From the NCBI GenBank assembly GCA_039545355.1, contig BCJJ01000029.1:248001-312000 (forward strand): DNA of 64,000 nucleotides. Direction: 5' to 3'. Source of the DNA: Trichosporon coremiiforme. Its lineage: Eukaryota; Basidiomycota; Tremellomycetes; Trichosporonales; Trichosporonaceae. Below, piece after piece: positions 1 to 12,257 of this stretch. Under the pieces are notes generated by a model. That model searched no databases. It was given only the letters and a program-made list of their open reading frames with translations, and was not told the DNA's origin. A program made the translations under genes and the position numbers. Positions within the stretch are counted from its first letter, which is position 1. Each line of letters begins with the position of its first letter.

Positions 1-1997
1 CTGAAGGCAACGTGCTGTTCTCTTGTTCAGAGATCTGCCTGACTTGACCTACATTGAAGGGCTGAGGCAGTTGAAGGCCAGTTCACAAGTGGCAGCGACA
101 TGCGGGACACCGATGATGGTCATCCACCTGAATGCCTCGCGCTACTTCACTTTGCGTTCGACAGACACCAACGTGAGGACCTCAGCGTCATCAGTTGTGG
201 CAGAGCCTGCAGGGGTGCGGAGCATTGTCCGCTTCCGCATCCAGATCCACCACGACTGCATCCCCATCCCGCCCATCGCTACGCGGTGCCTGCGCCTCGA
301 CGCCACCGGGCTGCCGAGCAGCCAGCGAACTCCCTGCCCGACTTCGATACATCACTGGCCAGCGTGAATGTTTTGTCGACTCATGAACCTGACCCCTGCG
401 GGCAATTGCGGCCACCACCCTGTTGAATCTGCGGCTACGGCCAAGAGATCCGCGGCGCCGCACAGGCGCCGGCGGCCCTTTCTGCTCCGCCCTACGCACC
501 ACAATGCACCAAGGCTCGACCACGGAGTACCTGAAACCTTATAATTCCTAACGAAAACTGGAGCGTGCATGGAACGAACGAACGACGCAGATCTCGCGGA
601 ACACACGCGTCATTGGCGTCAGCGGCGGCGCCACAGGGTCATGGAGAACACGAGGTTACCCCATCGCCTGCGACTGTGCGCTCCCATGCGGAGGGGCGGC
701 CGTCGTGTCACCGCGGGGACGTGATCTGCGAGGAACTCGAACTCTGTAAAGCATGGCGCAATACGGGACTGGGTACTGGGTAGTAACTGCGGAGCCGCTT
801 TACGAAGGCCCGCGCCGGCGACCTGCCAGGCGACCACTGGGTGTCGAGTCGCCGGCGGTCCACGCTGCTTTCTTCGATAAGCATGGACCTCCATTCACAG
901 TCGGGTCCGTCCCAGGCCATGAATGCCTTGCATGCCGTTCTGCGCGGACAAGGACTACCCCACCAGTCCTTCCATGGGCGATTTGATTTTTACCATGGGC
1001 CACTGTAACCCTCACTCCACCCCGACTTGCGAGCTTCTCCATCACAGGCAGTCTGCAACTTAATCTAAGGATTGTGCAGATGCTTCGTGTACGCAGATTG
1101 GTTATCTGGACATAGCATACCGCACACTTTGCACGTGCCCTCAGAAGTGCGCAGCGCGTTACGAGGAGACTGGCTTATGTGACCACCACCGCTGACCTAT
1201 TTACCTATTAACGCCCCTGCCTAACAGATCGTCTCGCAGCGAATTCCGACGTTCGCTCTCAAGTCGCTATCGCCGAAGCACTGTACACCGATGCATACCG
1301 GGCATGCCGTGCATGCCGCGGGCTAGTAGCGCACTGGGTCCGCCGTCTCTTCGTCTGGTGGGTCACGCGAGGCTCCCGGATCCGAATGACCTGGCTGCCT
1401 CCGCGGGCGCTCGACGACGGCCCCGCAGCTCGGCGCACGGCCCCGGTGCACGCTGGCGGAGTCTTCGTCAACTGAAAAAGCACGGTCAAGCACCGCGCAC
1501 GTAGGCTCGTGGGTGTTTTTTTGGCCCGGAATACGGTCGCATGCGTGTGTGCGGGGCGTGCGGGCATGGACGGTACGGATGTGGGCGTGTCCCCGGGACG
1601 TTACATCGGGCCTGCGGAGGATATGCTTCTGTCGCAGCTCGGGGTCGTGGGCAGCAGGTAGAGTAGCGGGTCTCTCACCCGCCTGTGGAAATGAATCATA
1701 CGCGTCCCAGTACGTATGCACCGGGAAGGCGTTGCATGTGCTGGGCTGCTCCCCTCTAGCTTTACCTCGAGGAGCAGGGGCATACGATCGATGATGACAA
1801 CTCTGGGTGCGCTGGAGCGTTGACGCTGGCATCAGAGACAGTACGGACGCGGGCATTCTGGTTGCTGGCTATGCATGAATGCTATCGTAAGATGATACGG
1901 GCTGCTACAAGATAACGTCTAACGAGTGTCTATCCAAGATATAGGATGTCGGAGGGGCCAACTCAACTTCGAACAACCGGTCCTAACCCATCTAATG
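1..1997. other. No gene recognised (left edge)
   Basis: Short open frames occur on both strands, but none has a recognisable motif or a consistent exon series. The right end contains the 3' flank of the ubiquitin hydrolase on the minus strand. A gene fragment with very short exons could be missed here. Confidence 0.4.
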
Positions 1998-4900
1998 CTA
2001 GTGCACCTTCTCGTACTGTGTCCCGTGTCAGCAGTTGAAATCGTCTATCTGACGGCCAGGCCCGGGGTACTCACGAAACACAGATATGCCCTTGCGCTCA
2101 TGACCTCCGACTCGCTGGCAGGGCGGATCTCAGTGTCCGAGCAATAGCACCAGATCCGTCTGTCTTCCTTGCCTTCCTCTGGTCGATCGGAGAGGGAGAG
2201 TGCGGTCAGCGCGCTCACATCGACCTGCTCTCCGTGCGGGAGGAACACGCGCTCCGGGTCCACAAGGACATACGCGATGTAGTGTCCGCCCACCATTGAG
2301 CCCATGTGCACGACAATGGCTGAGAAGTGTCAGTTTCAAGGAAGCTGTGGAGGAGCGTAGTTTGGGAAGCAGTAGCGGCAGATACCTGAGCCATGCAAGG
2401 GCTGCGAGGTCTCTTAACCCACCACTCGCACCAGCTTTTCACGATCAATCGGGCGAAGGCTGCAACAGCCCTCGCTTAAGCTCTGCGCGAGCTGAGATGG
2501 AAAACCAGGAGCGCGCGCAGCGGGACCTCATGGGGTGCAAGGATATGCAGCTATAGGTGAAGAGCGACAAGGCAGTGGACTTAAATAGGCCCACTGCACA
2601 ACGTTTGGGTATGCGGGTGACAAGCAGAACTCACCATAAAGCTTGTAAGGCAGCGGTGTAGGCGTAGGAGGATTGTCTGGTCCCGCCCAGTCCATGTAGG
2701 GTGCTCGCGGACCTTGATGGGTCTGAACAACCTTGAAGTCCTTACGGTTCGGGGCCATGAAGGGTGCCAGATCGAACGTGGAGGGGAACGAGCACGGATC
2801 ATCCATCCTGCGAGGCGTCAGCGACTCAGTTTGAGTTGTAGCTGTGAAAGCCCGGTGGCCATGGCGCGCGATAAAGAAATAGTCGGGATGCAACTTGTAT
2901 ACTCACTTCTTGAGACTGGAGAAGGTCGAGTAAACTCCGTTTGGCGTCTGCTTGAACCTCTTGATGTGGAACACGAGTACCTCGGGCGCCCTTGAGATGA
3001 GATACCTCTTGAATGCCTTACGGAGTACGAAGTGCCTGTGCTGCCTGGAGCTCTTGCTGCGGTTGATGGACGGGCGGAAGAAAGCCTTGCGCTCCGGTGC
3101 GGGATCGAGGTCTGGCTCACTTTCGTCATCGCTCGAATCGCTGAGCCCGTCACTCTCATCATCGCCATAGTTGTCGAAGCCGTTCTGCGGCGAGGTTCCG
3201 GACGTTGCGGCTGAGTGTTCGGTCGCCTCCGACGAGGACACGCTCGACATGCTCTGGGCACTGTCGGAATTAGCTCGCTGATCCCGTCCGTTTGCGGTGA
3301 GGCCAGCGCGGCCCTCTGGGTACGCTATATCCTCACGCGGGCTGCTGAGGTCGACGACGTTGCGCAGTGGACTGGCGGTTCGCGCGATGGAAGGTTTCGA
3401 GAAAATGCTCCGGCTCCGTTCCACTTCGCCCGGGATAGCGAGCGTTGGCACTTCCGGCGAAGCCAGGAGAGGCGAGTCATCTGCGCCGCTGGCGGCACTG
3501 CCAACACTGACAGCACTGGCAACACTCTTTGGCGTAGCGGGTGCGTCTCCCCTCCTTTTCTTGTTGTACTTTCCGTTCTTGATCTTCCAGCACTTGTGGC
3601 ACGCGAAGGCGTTGTCGCCTTCCAGCACCTCGACAGAGGTGAACGATCGCAGCGCATCGATCAGACCGTAAGTCTCGGCAGGACCGTTGGGCGAGAGACC
3701 GTTCGCATGCGCCGCCCTTAGCTTGGCGAGCGGATCGGACGTTTCGGGCGGTGCCGGTGGGCCATACAGTATCCGTTGAATGTAAGCCGCTTGAGCAGCA
3801 GTCGGAGTAGCTTGGTGAACATGGTGCAGCTGTTGAGCCAGCTGATGTGGATGCGGGATGTGCGAGTTCGACGTCGGCGTCATTGCCGATGTGGGCGTCT
3901 CAGTCCCCGGAGATCCCGGCGTGGGCGTCGAGACGGCGGTCGATGGCGCGGACGCCGCCTCGCTGCGAGCTCCACGGCTGACAGAGCGGTCGCCTTTGCG
4001 TCGAAAGATGGAGGTCTTCCTCCCTATTCCCGTCTTGGCGCTTGAGGCACGCTTCACTGATGCTCCCCCATCGTCCCCGAGCTTGGCGCTGAGTAAGCGG
4101 CGGCTGCTACTGCTGTCTCCATCGCTGTTCTCGGGCTCCGACATTGAGAGTGTGTCGGCGGCTGAGATCCTCGAGCTGGGCGTCCGAGGCTTGAATAAGC
4201 CTTTGAATCGGTCGCGCTTTCGTTGTCGGGAGGGGTCATCATGCCCTCGCATACTGAGGGAGACATCGAGGAAGCCTTCGTAGGTGTGAGATACACCTTT
4301 ACAGGTTTCACAGACAACGACACTGCTGAGCTCTCCACCGAAGAGAGCATCGACAAAAGGCAACAGCTGCTCGTCGTCGAGAAGCCGGTCGGTGGGCACG
4401 TTGGGCGATGTCGATGGGTCGCCCATGCCCGGAACAGCAGGAGGGATACCGGGGCCCGGCTGCTTCTTGATAACATCCTTCTCCTCCATCTCCATGGAGT
4501 CCAGAAGATGCCGGAGGAGTTCATGAGCATCTTGCTGGTCGAACTCTTGATATTGGTCGTACTTCTTGGCCAATTCTCGGAGCAGCTCGCGTAGACTCAT
4601 GGAATGAACGGTGCTGCTGGCACCTGGCCCGGAAATGCCGCCGCCGTTGTCCTTCATCGTCCAGTTCTTGTAAAGCGCATTGACAAAAGCACGTGTCACA
4701 GGCAGAAGGCCGTAGAGAGGCGGTTCGAGCACATCTGGGTCGAGACAGGGCGTTTGCTGGAAGTCTTGAACTGGAGAGGGAAGAATTGAGTCTGGCGCAG
4801 GACGCAAAGGAATAGCCGGGTTATGGGAGAGGAGCGCAATGACGGCCGGCGTCGCAGCCAACTGGACGGTCAGCCTCAAGGCGTAAAGGATGTGTCGCTA

Positions 4901-5070
4901 GTATCAGATATGGCCTGACTCACAGCTTGGAACGTGGAGTTCAAGAAACAGGTCATGCCCATGTTGATGATACCCGGAGGGCGATTGCTCTTGCGCCGCT
5001 CATCACTGCTAGAAACACGGGGCGTTCGAGCGGGCGATGGTAGCTTGGATGGAGGCGCTGATGCACTCAT
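1998..5070 (-). CDS. Ubiquitin carboxyl-terminal hydrolase, USP16/45-like
   Basis: This is a cysteine-protease deubiquitinase of the USP (C19) family. It has five exons: 5070-4924, 4861-2907, 2807-2635, 2319-2075 and 2015-1998. They sum to 2538 nt, giving 845 aa. The Cys box (GMTCFLNST) puts the nucleophile at C41. The QQDAHE motif is near residues 156-163. A zinc-ribbon-like pair is formed by CETC (233/236) and CHKC (470/473). The His box GGHYIAYV gives H771 and SDTE gives D820, so the triad is complete. Long Ser/Pro-rich and acidic inserts lie between the boxes, as in USP16/45 and fungal Ubp16-type enzymes. The last exon encodes only YEKVH after LCF, which restores the usual family C-terminus. 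The intron before the His box is 315 nt. The substrate cannot be read from sequence, and the exact subfamily is inference. Confidence 0.9.
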
Positions 5071-6052
5071 GACGACGGATCCGCGGTCGACGGCTCAAGC
5101 TCCCGGCCCAGTCGTCGAGAGTGGAGGGGAGGGAAGGACTGGGTGGTGACTGACCCTTGTCGTCGAGCAGGTGGGGAAGGTGGAGGAGTTCAGGCGCAGA
5201 ATTCGAGAACCAGCTCTGGATGTCGTGGATTTGCCGAGTTGTATGCAAGCGGACGGTCGAATGATGTAGAGATGTGGAACGGTGGAAGCGACCTGACGAG
5301 TCCAATGTGCCGTTGGTTGAAGCCGGCTCGGACGGTGCCTTGATGGAGTTGCGGGGTCGAGTTGTGGGGTATTACGCAGCAGTGCAGGTGTGACCAACCT
5401 GAGATGCTGAGAGCTGAGGTCCGTCAGATGACCGGAACGTCGTCGAGCTAATTTGAGAGCAAGGAAGTGAATGCCGTGCAGTTAGTATCCAGTCTTGCGC
5501 GACCGTTGCGCCACTGAATGCTGGCTCTTGTCTTTGGGATGAGCGCTGTGTTACAGCGATCAGCGCTGTGCCAGTCACGTCGACGCAGCCTGCGACGCCT
5601 CCCCCCCCATGCACGCGATCCCCCCTGTGACGAATGGCATGGGGGCGGACCTAATTACTGGATTTGCTCGTTGGCTTACGTTTTTCCGAATTGCAATAGC
5701 GGCCACGATTTGTGGCCAGCCTTTCCCTTATTCTGTTCACTTGCATACAAATCCTGCGCCCTAATACGCCTATGCGGTGCGAACTAACCTCGGACTCAAA
5801 ATCAGAGCAAGTGACGGCGGTCTGCGCCTACGCAGATCGCCGTTTGTCATTTAAGACCGATGCTGATTGAGCGGTGATTATGCTCTGCGCACCAGAAGAC
5901 TACCACAAGGAAGGCTCGATTTCACTGCTCTGCGCAGTCTACATTATATAACAGGTGAACGTGGTTTAGGATCAAGTAGGAAGTGATCCAGGTCAGAGGT
6001 AGCGCACGTTGATATCGATGATCGCATACTTTCGGTTGCATGCGTAGGCCAC
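5071..6052. other. Intergenic: promoter side of the ubiquitin hydrolase
   Basis: This gap lies between two minus-strand genes, so it should hold the hydrolase promoter and leader and the 3' end of the RPEL gene. I see no open frame of note and no recognisable binding site. Confidence 0.45.
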
Positions 6053-6802
6053 TCAGAGTGACGCGGGCTCGCTGGTGGGTGAGTGCTCGGCTAAGCGTCA
6101 GCTGTGTGTTCCCTAGTGGTCATACAACTTACCATGGAGGATTCCCTTCTTAACAAGTTCATCGGCCGTGGGGCGGTGCGCAAGATCGTTGCCCAAGCGG
6201 TCCTGCACCGGTCAGTATGTCCAACAAGCGACGTTGGCGCCAGGCGAAGAGCGGAGGACGATGCAATCGGCGTCCGAACCCTGCTAGGGAGGGCAGGGTT
6301 CGAATGAGCAAACGTGGTTGCGGAATGGGCGTAGTGCTCGGCGACATCCGTATGCTCTGCATTGGAGTGATTTGTTTGGTTCGGGATACTCACGCCGGTC
6401 ATCTTACGAGCAAGGTCTGCCTTCTTCCCAGCCAAAGCGTCGTTGGGAGCGCCTGCGATGCTGTCAGTCGTCCAGGTCACGTGCAGTCTGCGAGGTACGA
6501 AGGGATCATGAGAGTGCCGCCGGTCGTCCGCCGCGAAGCAAGCACTGCAGGCAAGGCAGTCGCGCTCCGCCATGCGCTGGCTACTCTTGCAAGAGCCATC
6601 GGCCTGGTCATGCTGGATCCAATGGTCGCTCACCTTTGAGAATGCCCTTGTTCTGAAGGTCCTTGTGGTCGGGGCGGTCTGCCATGAGGCGATCCATGCG
6701 CTGGCGGTCGACGGGCGAGGTGGGAGACAGGTCTGACGTGCGGTCTACGCTGGCGTCATGGTCCTGAGCGGTGACGGGAATGTTGATAGGGTTAAGGGAC
6801 AT
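6053..6802 (-). CDS. Small RPEL-repeat protein
   Basis: I read four exons: 6802-6634, 6452-6394, 6202-6133 and 6090-6053. They sum to 336 nt, giving 111 aa. Two RPEL-type repeats (RPxxxxLxxKGIL) occur at residues 43-55 (RPDHKDLQNKGIL) and 86-98 (RPTADELVKKGIL), with a basic alpha-helical linker between them. In animals RPEL motifs bind G-actin. Small fungal proteins with these repeats are widespread and uncharacterised, so actin binding is only a possibility. The last exon is the least certain part: its intron would be 42 nt ending CTGACGCTTAG, and reading through the donor instead would add GKLYDH and stop at about 6110. Intron 2 contains a perfect 10-bp hairpin. Confidence 0.8.
6275..6302. 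repeat. Perfect 10-bp inverted repeat inside an intron
   Basis: CGAACCCTGC at 6275-6284 and its exact reverse complement at 6293-6302 flank an 8-nt loop. It lies in intron 2 (6203-6393) of the RPEL gene, so the pre-mRNA could form a GC-rich hairpin. Confidence 0.7.
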
Positions 6803-8161
6803 GGCGGTGATGAAGCTTGAGAGACGAGATGGACAGTGATGTGGGTGAGGAGAATGGGGGGCCAGTCAGCTGGCTTGTTTATAGGTGTGCATGGGTCGAG
6901 AATCGCTGGACGGGACGGTCCTGTGGCCTGTGGTCTGGAATCTGGGCGCAACCAGGCGGAGAGCTGAGAGACAGATGGCATGGCAACAGGCGCAGTCGAA
7001 ACGCCCTTTCGGCCTAGCGCCAGCGTGCCAAAGTGGAACCGACGCTCCAGCCGCGGAGCAGGCAGGGCGCAGAAGTGGCGCGATAGCGCCGGAAGCAGCT
7101 GCATGTCGTTGGAGAGTGCGGGAGAGCTTGGACATGAGGATAGCTGCTTTTAGGATTGGCTCTTACTCTCGCCAGTGGGAAGAAACAGGTGACCTTCCTG
7201 TCAGCATGTGACCGTAACCATTGACTCCAACACAAGACATGCCATGCTGGCGAACTCCGCGACTCGCCCACACATTCGCCTGCGCTGCATGTCCTGCGCA
7301 GGTCTGTTTGATGTCGCACGCACCACACGCGCGCCCTCCCCAATGTGTTCGCACACTGACGTCACGACCACCATTTTCCTCCAACGAGACTTGCCGTGCC
7401 TAAGTCAGGTGTCGTCCGGCTCAGATGTGCCTGGACATGCAGCTTTATTGGAGCCTCGCATTCAGTCATCGAGATCATCTGGAGAGTTGTGACCGACGAA
7501 TGCTATTGATACCACACAGGTGTTGCAAGTGCATGAGAACAAGCAGGTCGAAACGTTTATGGGATTCCTCGGGGCGAACCAGGGTCATTTCAGCTGCGGA
7601 ATGTCATGGCACACAGCGATGAAGTATGAGGGGCACCAACTGGGCGAGCAGCGGTTCCTTTCCCTAGCAGAAGATCCTCGAGGAAGCCAACGGCATATCA
7701 TCGTATTCGCCGGGCGCCGCGCAGTGCGGAGGGACAGGGTAGTCTGCATGGTCTGGTAATTTGGTCATAGAATCATGACCCATCCACTGGTCCGAAAGTA
7801 AACAAATCCGCGCTTCATTCACTTCAAATTCCTTCACCATACGTTTGTTGTCAACTAAACTTTGGCAACCGTTCCGAATCGCTCCATTTTCCATCAACAT
7901 CATCGAGCTCTCTCGCCTTCTTCTTCTGCTCTCGGAGTCTCTCTCCTCTTTGTCTAGCGACGATACGCCTTCTTCATACCCACAACAGGTTCCCCTCCTG
8001 GCACTACCTCAGCGTTCCGCAATTTTCTACTCCACCTCCGCCTCCACCCTCCACTCAAGACTTTCGGGTGTCTTGGCTTTCGCTACATCAACCTTGCTTA
8101 GCCTTTCGATATTCAGCGCACAACTGCGAGACAGGCTGGCCAAGTCCTCAGAGCAGCTGTT
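6803..8161. promoter_or_regulatory. Divergent intergenic region, RPEL gene / oxidoreductase
   Basis: The two flanking genes start head to head across about 1.36 kb. The right part (about 7850-8100) is C/T-rich on the plus strand, as expected for the oxidoreductase leader. No specific site is claimed. Short frames here show no recognisable motif. Confidence 0.45.
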
Positions 8162-9656
8162 ATGGGCAAGGACGCGAAGGCTCGGAACCCCGGCAACATC
8201 GTAGTTGTCGGCGGCGGCATTGTAGGAGTTTGTACGGCGTACTTCCTCGCCATCAGCCCCCACCGCCCAAAAGGATCGAGCATTACTTTGGTCGAGGCGA
8301 ACGCTGTGGCCTGTGCTGCGTCCGGAAATGCAGGAGGGTTCCTTGCCAGAGACTGGCATCCAACAGAGACAGCCAGTGAGTTGACCTTCCTCACCCCATC
8401 TCCGCCTTCTTCTTCATCGGCCCCAACTGTCACTAGCGCTATCAACGCTCGACAGGTCACATGTGGCCTGCCTGAATTCATGGAACGGATTGATCCGACC
8501 TCAAAGATCGTCGTACGCCACCCTTCGGCCCTGGGCCTCTCACATCAGTCCCCATGGCCGCGGAAGGTTCAGAACTCTAATGCAGCGGAGAAAACCGCTG
8601 ACACCATCCAGGCTTGTCTGCTATGAGCTTCGACCTGCACCGCAAGCTTGCAGAGCAGTTCAACGGATCGAAGCAGTGGGGATACCGTGCCGTCGACACA
8701 CTGGTGAGTTTGGCCCGCGACACAAACGGACTACGTCTTCGTCGCACCCGTTTTGGGTCGTATTGGGGGGAATGGTCCTCCGCTTGCTCGAACGTGTGAC
8801 TAACGTCGAGTCCGTTACGATAGACGCGGAGGAGAAGCCCTCGAAGGCCCTCCGATCATCCGTGCCCTGGCTTTCCGCCGAGCACCTGCACGCCGCCAAG
8901 GTCCTCGGATCCAAGCAGACGACAGCGCAAGTTCAGCCACGTGCGCTCGTTCGTTTCCTCGCTGAGCGTTTCCTGCGAGAGCCAAACTGTTCCCTCGTTC
9001 TCGGAACTGTGATCGCGCTCAGCTTGCAGGGCGGCTCTCCGTCCTCGATCCTCATCTCGGCGCAGGAAGGCAAGGGCGAGGACCGGATACTCGAGTGCGA
9101 TACGGTCGTTCTATCGCCTGGTCCTTGGCTCGGTCGCCTGGCGCGCGAACTGCTGCCTTCCTCGTCGGCGCGCAGTCTCGCCTGCGGCGGACAGAAGGCG
9201 CATACGATGATCATCCGCACCCGCGAGCCGACAACACCCCACTGTCTCTTCATCGACCTGACTCTCGAGGACGGCTCGCGTTCGGAGCCGGAAGTCTACC
9301 CTCGTGCCGATGGTACGGCGGTCATCTGCGGCGGATCGACCGAAACTCCCCTGCCTGCGTCATCACACCAGGTCCAGCCAGAGCAAGCGCAGCTCGACAA
9401 GCTCCGCTCACAGGCTAACGCCATCTCGCCGACTCTCCGCGACGGTGTCGTCGAGACCGAATGCGCCTGCTACCTCCCAATCAGCGACCGTGGCCGTCCC
9501 ATAATCGGCAAGGTCAAAGGTGTCGAGGGCGTATATGTCGGCGGCGGCCTCAGCTGCTGGGGCATCACGCAGGGGCCGGGCACCGGACTCGTCCTGTCCG
9601 AGATGATCCTCGAGGGCAAGGCGAAGACGGCTGACGTCAGTCGTCTGACCCCGTGA
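8162..9656 (+). CDS. FAD-dependent oxidoreductase, DAO family (TDA3-like)
   Basis: There are three exons: 8162-8375, 8612-8703 and 8811-9656. They total 1152 nt, giving 383 aa. The N-terminus has a Rossmann dinucleotide-binding strand (NIVVVGGGIVG, glycines 17-19 and 22) followed by VEANAVACAASGNAGGF. The C-terminus has the family's second FAD-contact region (RPIIGKV...YVGGGLSCWGITQGPGTG). This is the D-amino-acid-oxidase-like fold. The closest well-known relative in layout is yeast Tda3, linked to endosome-Golgi traffic, but the substrate here is unknown. The intron acceptors CTGAC-N7-AG and CTAAC-N4-AG restore frame at TASLSAMSF and DTLSVTIDA. No signal peptide or membrane segment is visible. 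The stop TGA at 9654-9656 faces the converging GPI-protein gene about 770 nt away. Confidence 0.88.
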
Positions 9657-10427
9657 GTCTCAGGGAGTCAGGAGCTGTCTCGGCGGCGGCACCACCGACG
9701 CCACGAACAACGGAGCGGGAACCGTCTTTGGTGCCGTGTCACTAGGCGGCCCCGAGGTCTCGGAGCGGAGTGTGAGGATGCAGGGGGAGGAGAGCGTGAG
9801 GAGCGGAGCGCAGATCACACCACAAGCCACATCTCAAGCCACGCAATCAAGCAATCAAGCAGCACGCAGAGCGTGTATCAAGCATCGAATCCGACATCGC
9901 CAAACTGTAGTATACACATGTATCACCTGTACAGTGTACAACTGGCACTCTGGACTAACGACCGTCGCCGAACTCACAGCAGAGGAGCCTTGACATGCGT
10001 CTCGTCTCATTGCAGTATGTTGATCGCATCTTGGGAGCAGATCGAGTGTCTCTTCCGCCAACCGAAGGAACGTCCTTATGGTCCTCCAAGGCATGGGACG
10101 AAGAGGTCGGGGCCACAGGCCGTACCTTTGCCCTTCTAATCGGCCGAGTGCGGTTGATGGTCGTTCGCGAGGCAGCAGCGCGGAATGGCATTGCCGATCC
10201 AACCATCTCCAGCTCGATCAAAGTCGCCTCCCAAGCTTCTCTGACTGTTGAAGACCAACCTCCCCATGAGTCATCGAGCGGCGGGCAGAGTTCTTGTTTT
10301 CACAAGTGTTCGGCCATTTAGTTCACTCCCACCTAGTTCTTCTGCACTACCACTCGATGCCGCCTTGACCTCGAATTCTATGCATCACAGATTACTACAG
10401 ATTACTATAAAGAAGCCCTTGGGGATC
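9657..10427. other. Convergent intergenic region
   Basis: This gap of about 770 nt lies between two converging stop codons, so it should hold both 3' UTRs. There is no supportable gene. Confidence 0.5.
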
Positions 10428-12257
10428 TCAGAGCACCGCGGCGGCCAGCGCAGCAAGCGCTGCAGCGAAAACTCCCGTGACACCAGTCATGGTGCGCGAA
10501 GCGCCACTGTCCTGGAGAGAGAGGCTGGCTCCCTTCGAGTCGCCGACAACAGTCGCGGTCTGAACAGCAGGGCTCAAGGACGGGTTCGTGCGGATCGAGG
10601 TGACCAAGACGACGGAGCGGGAAGTGGTCGAAGACGAAGACGGAGCCGAAGGCTGTGCGGGCTGGGCCGCGTTCGGGACGGCGCTGCTGACTGCCTCGGT
10701 AACGACAGGAGCAGGGGAGCTGCTGGGCTTAGCGGCGTCCGCAGAGCCCTTGGAGCCGCTGCCGGGGACGACCAGAGCGGGGGCCGGGACGATAGTCGTC
10801 TGGGTCTTGGGACCCTCCTGCGATACCGCCGGAGCAGGAACCGAGGTGTTCTCGATGATGGGCTGCGAAGAGTGGGCTGCGAGGTTAGACTTGGATGTTA
10901 CACTGACGGAAGCCGCGCTCGAGGCGAGCTCAGCACCTGGAGTGCCGGCTCCTCCTGGAGCTTGGCTGGATGAAGTCTCAGTAGCATCGCTGCCGCTGCC
11001 GCTTCCACTGGGGCTGTTGCTGCCGACGCCGCTGGCGCTGCTGCTGGTGATGCCACCAGGGCTAGGACTGCTGCTATCGCCGCCACCAGGGCTAGCGCTG
11101 CTGCTAGGGACTTCACCCGACGGAGTAGGAGACGCACCAGCGCCTGACGATGAGACCGGCTCAGGGTTCGAAGACTCAGACGAAGGAGTAGGCTTCTCAG
11201 AAGTCGAAGGGGTCGGAGACGCCGAGGAAGGCGCGGCAGAAGGCGACGTTTCAGAATCGGAGGTCGACGAGGAAGCCGAGTCCGTGTCAGAAGTCGAGGT
11301 CGCAGACGAGGTCGACGGCTCCGGGGCTTCCGACTCCGAAGACGATGGAGCCGGAGAAGCCGACGAGGCCGACGAGGAAGACGAGCCCCCGTCGAGACAG
11401 CTCGAGTCGCTGGAATTCTCCACGGCAATGCCCTGCTTGTACTTGAAGTCGCCGGCCGAGTCCTTGACCTGGAAGATCAAAGTGTCCGAACCGGCGGGGA
11501 CATTGACCTTCCAGGTGGTCGAGTCGCCCTGGAGACCGCTAAGGGTGTCGAGGGTGGTCGAGCCGACGTAGTAGCCGCCAGTGCCAATGGTTACCTCGAC
11601 GGGGCCCTGTCGTCGGCGTCAGTTGCTGTGTTTCACATTGAATTCTAATCGATGTTACACGCTCAAACAGTCGGAAGTTGGAGTACCCCAAACGCAAATC
11701 ACCCGCAGTGAGCTGACTCGCCGCTACGCGGTGACGTTGGCGACTAAGAGCGTTCGTTGCTCCATCGACAGAGCTGCACATTGCACGATTGGACGATGCA
11801 GAGCAAGTCCAAGCGCGGACGTCGCAGATCATTTGCACAGGCCAAGGCACCGTAGTTGAAACGGGGGCGTTACCAGAATTCGGCGAAGCCGCGCCTCGAT
11901 GCGAATGATGAGAGAGGCAGGAAAAACGACTCACCTGCGTTCCAGTCCACGAGATGACAGCGTCGCCACACTGCTTAACGTTGCTGACGCTGATGTCGAT
12001 GCCATTGACTGCCGCTGTCAGCGTTGTGCTCTCTGCATGCCTCGGTTCCGGAGCAGGTTCCCGCGAGCGTCATAATAAATTCCCCGGCCGTAGAGTGGAG
12101 GACTAGAAATCCGGTGGCGCACCGATCTGCGCATGTGACGACGAGGGAAGGGAGGTGGGGACTCACTGGGGGCACCAGCAAAGATGACACCGTAGGCGTC
12201 GTCGCTAGCGGGAGCGGCCGAGGCGGTGGTCGCGGCGAGAAGAGACCAGAGAAGCAT
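10428..12257 (-). CDS. Ser/Pro-rich GPI-anchored cell-surface protein
   Basis: There are three exons: 12257-12167, 12008-11935 and 11606-10428. They total 1344 nt, giving 447 aa. It starts with a signal peptide (MLLWSLLAATTASAAP). A compact beta-rich domain follows, containing DISVSNVKQCGDAVISWTG, DSTTWKVNVPAGSDTLIFQV and a Cys near SDSSCLDG. This resembles the N-terminal domain of basidiomycete Ser/Thr-rich wall proteins (Kre9/Knh1-like class). Next come about 270 residues dominated by Ser, Pro, Ala, Glu and Thr, a likely O-glycosylated stalk. The tail GVFAAALAALAAAVL is a typical GPI-attachment hydrophobic end. Placement in the wall or outer plasma membrane is inferred from these signals. 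A 327-codon antisense frame here is a shadow of the biased repeat. Confidence 0.85.

Noticed and set aside
10588..11571. 327-codon plus-strand frame opposite the GPI protein
   Set aside because: It is an acidic low-complexity shadow of Ser/Pro codons on the minus strand, which has a signal peptide, consistent splicing and a GPI tail.
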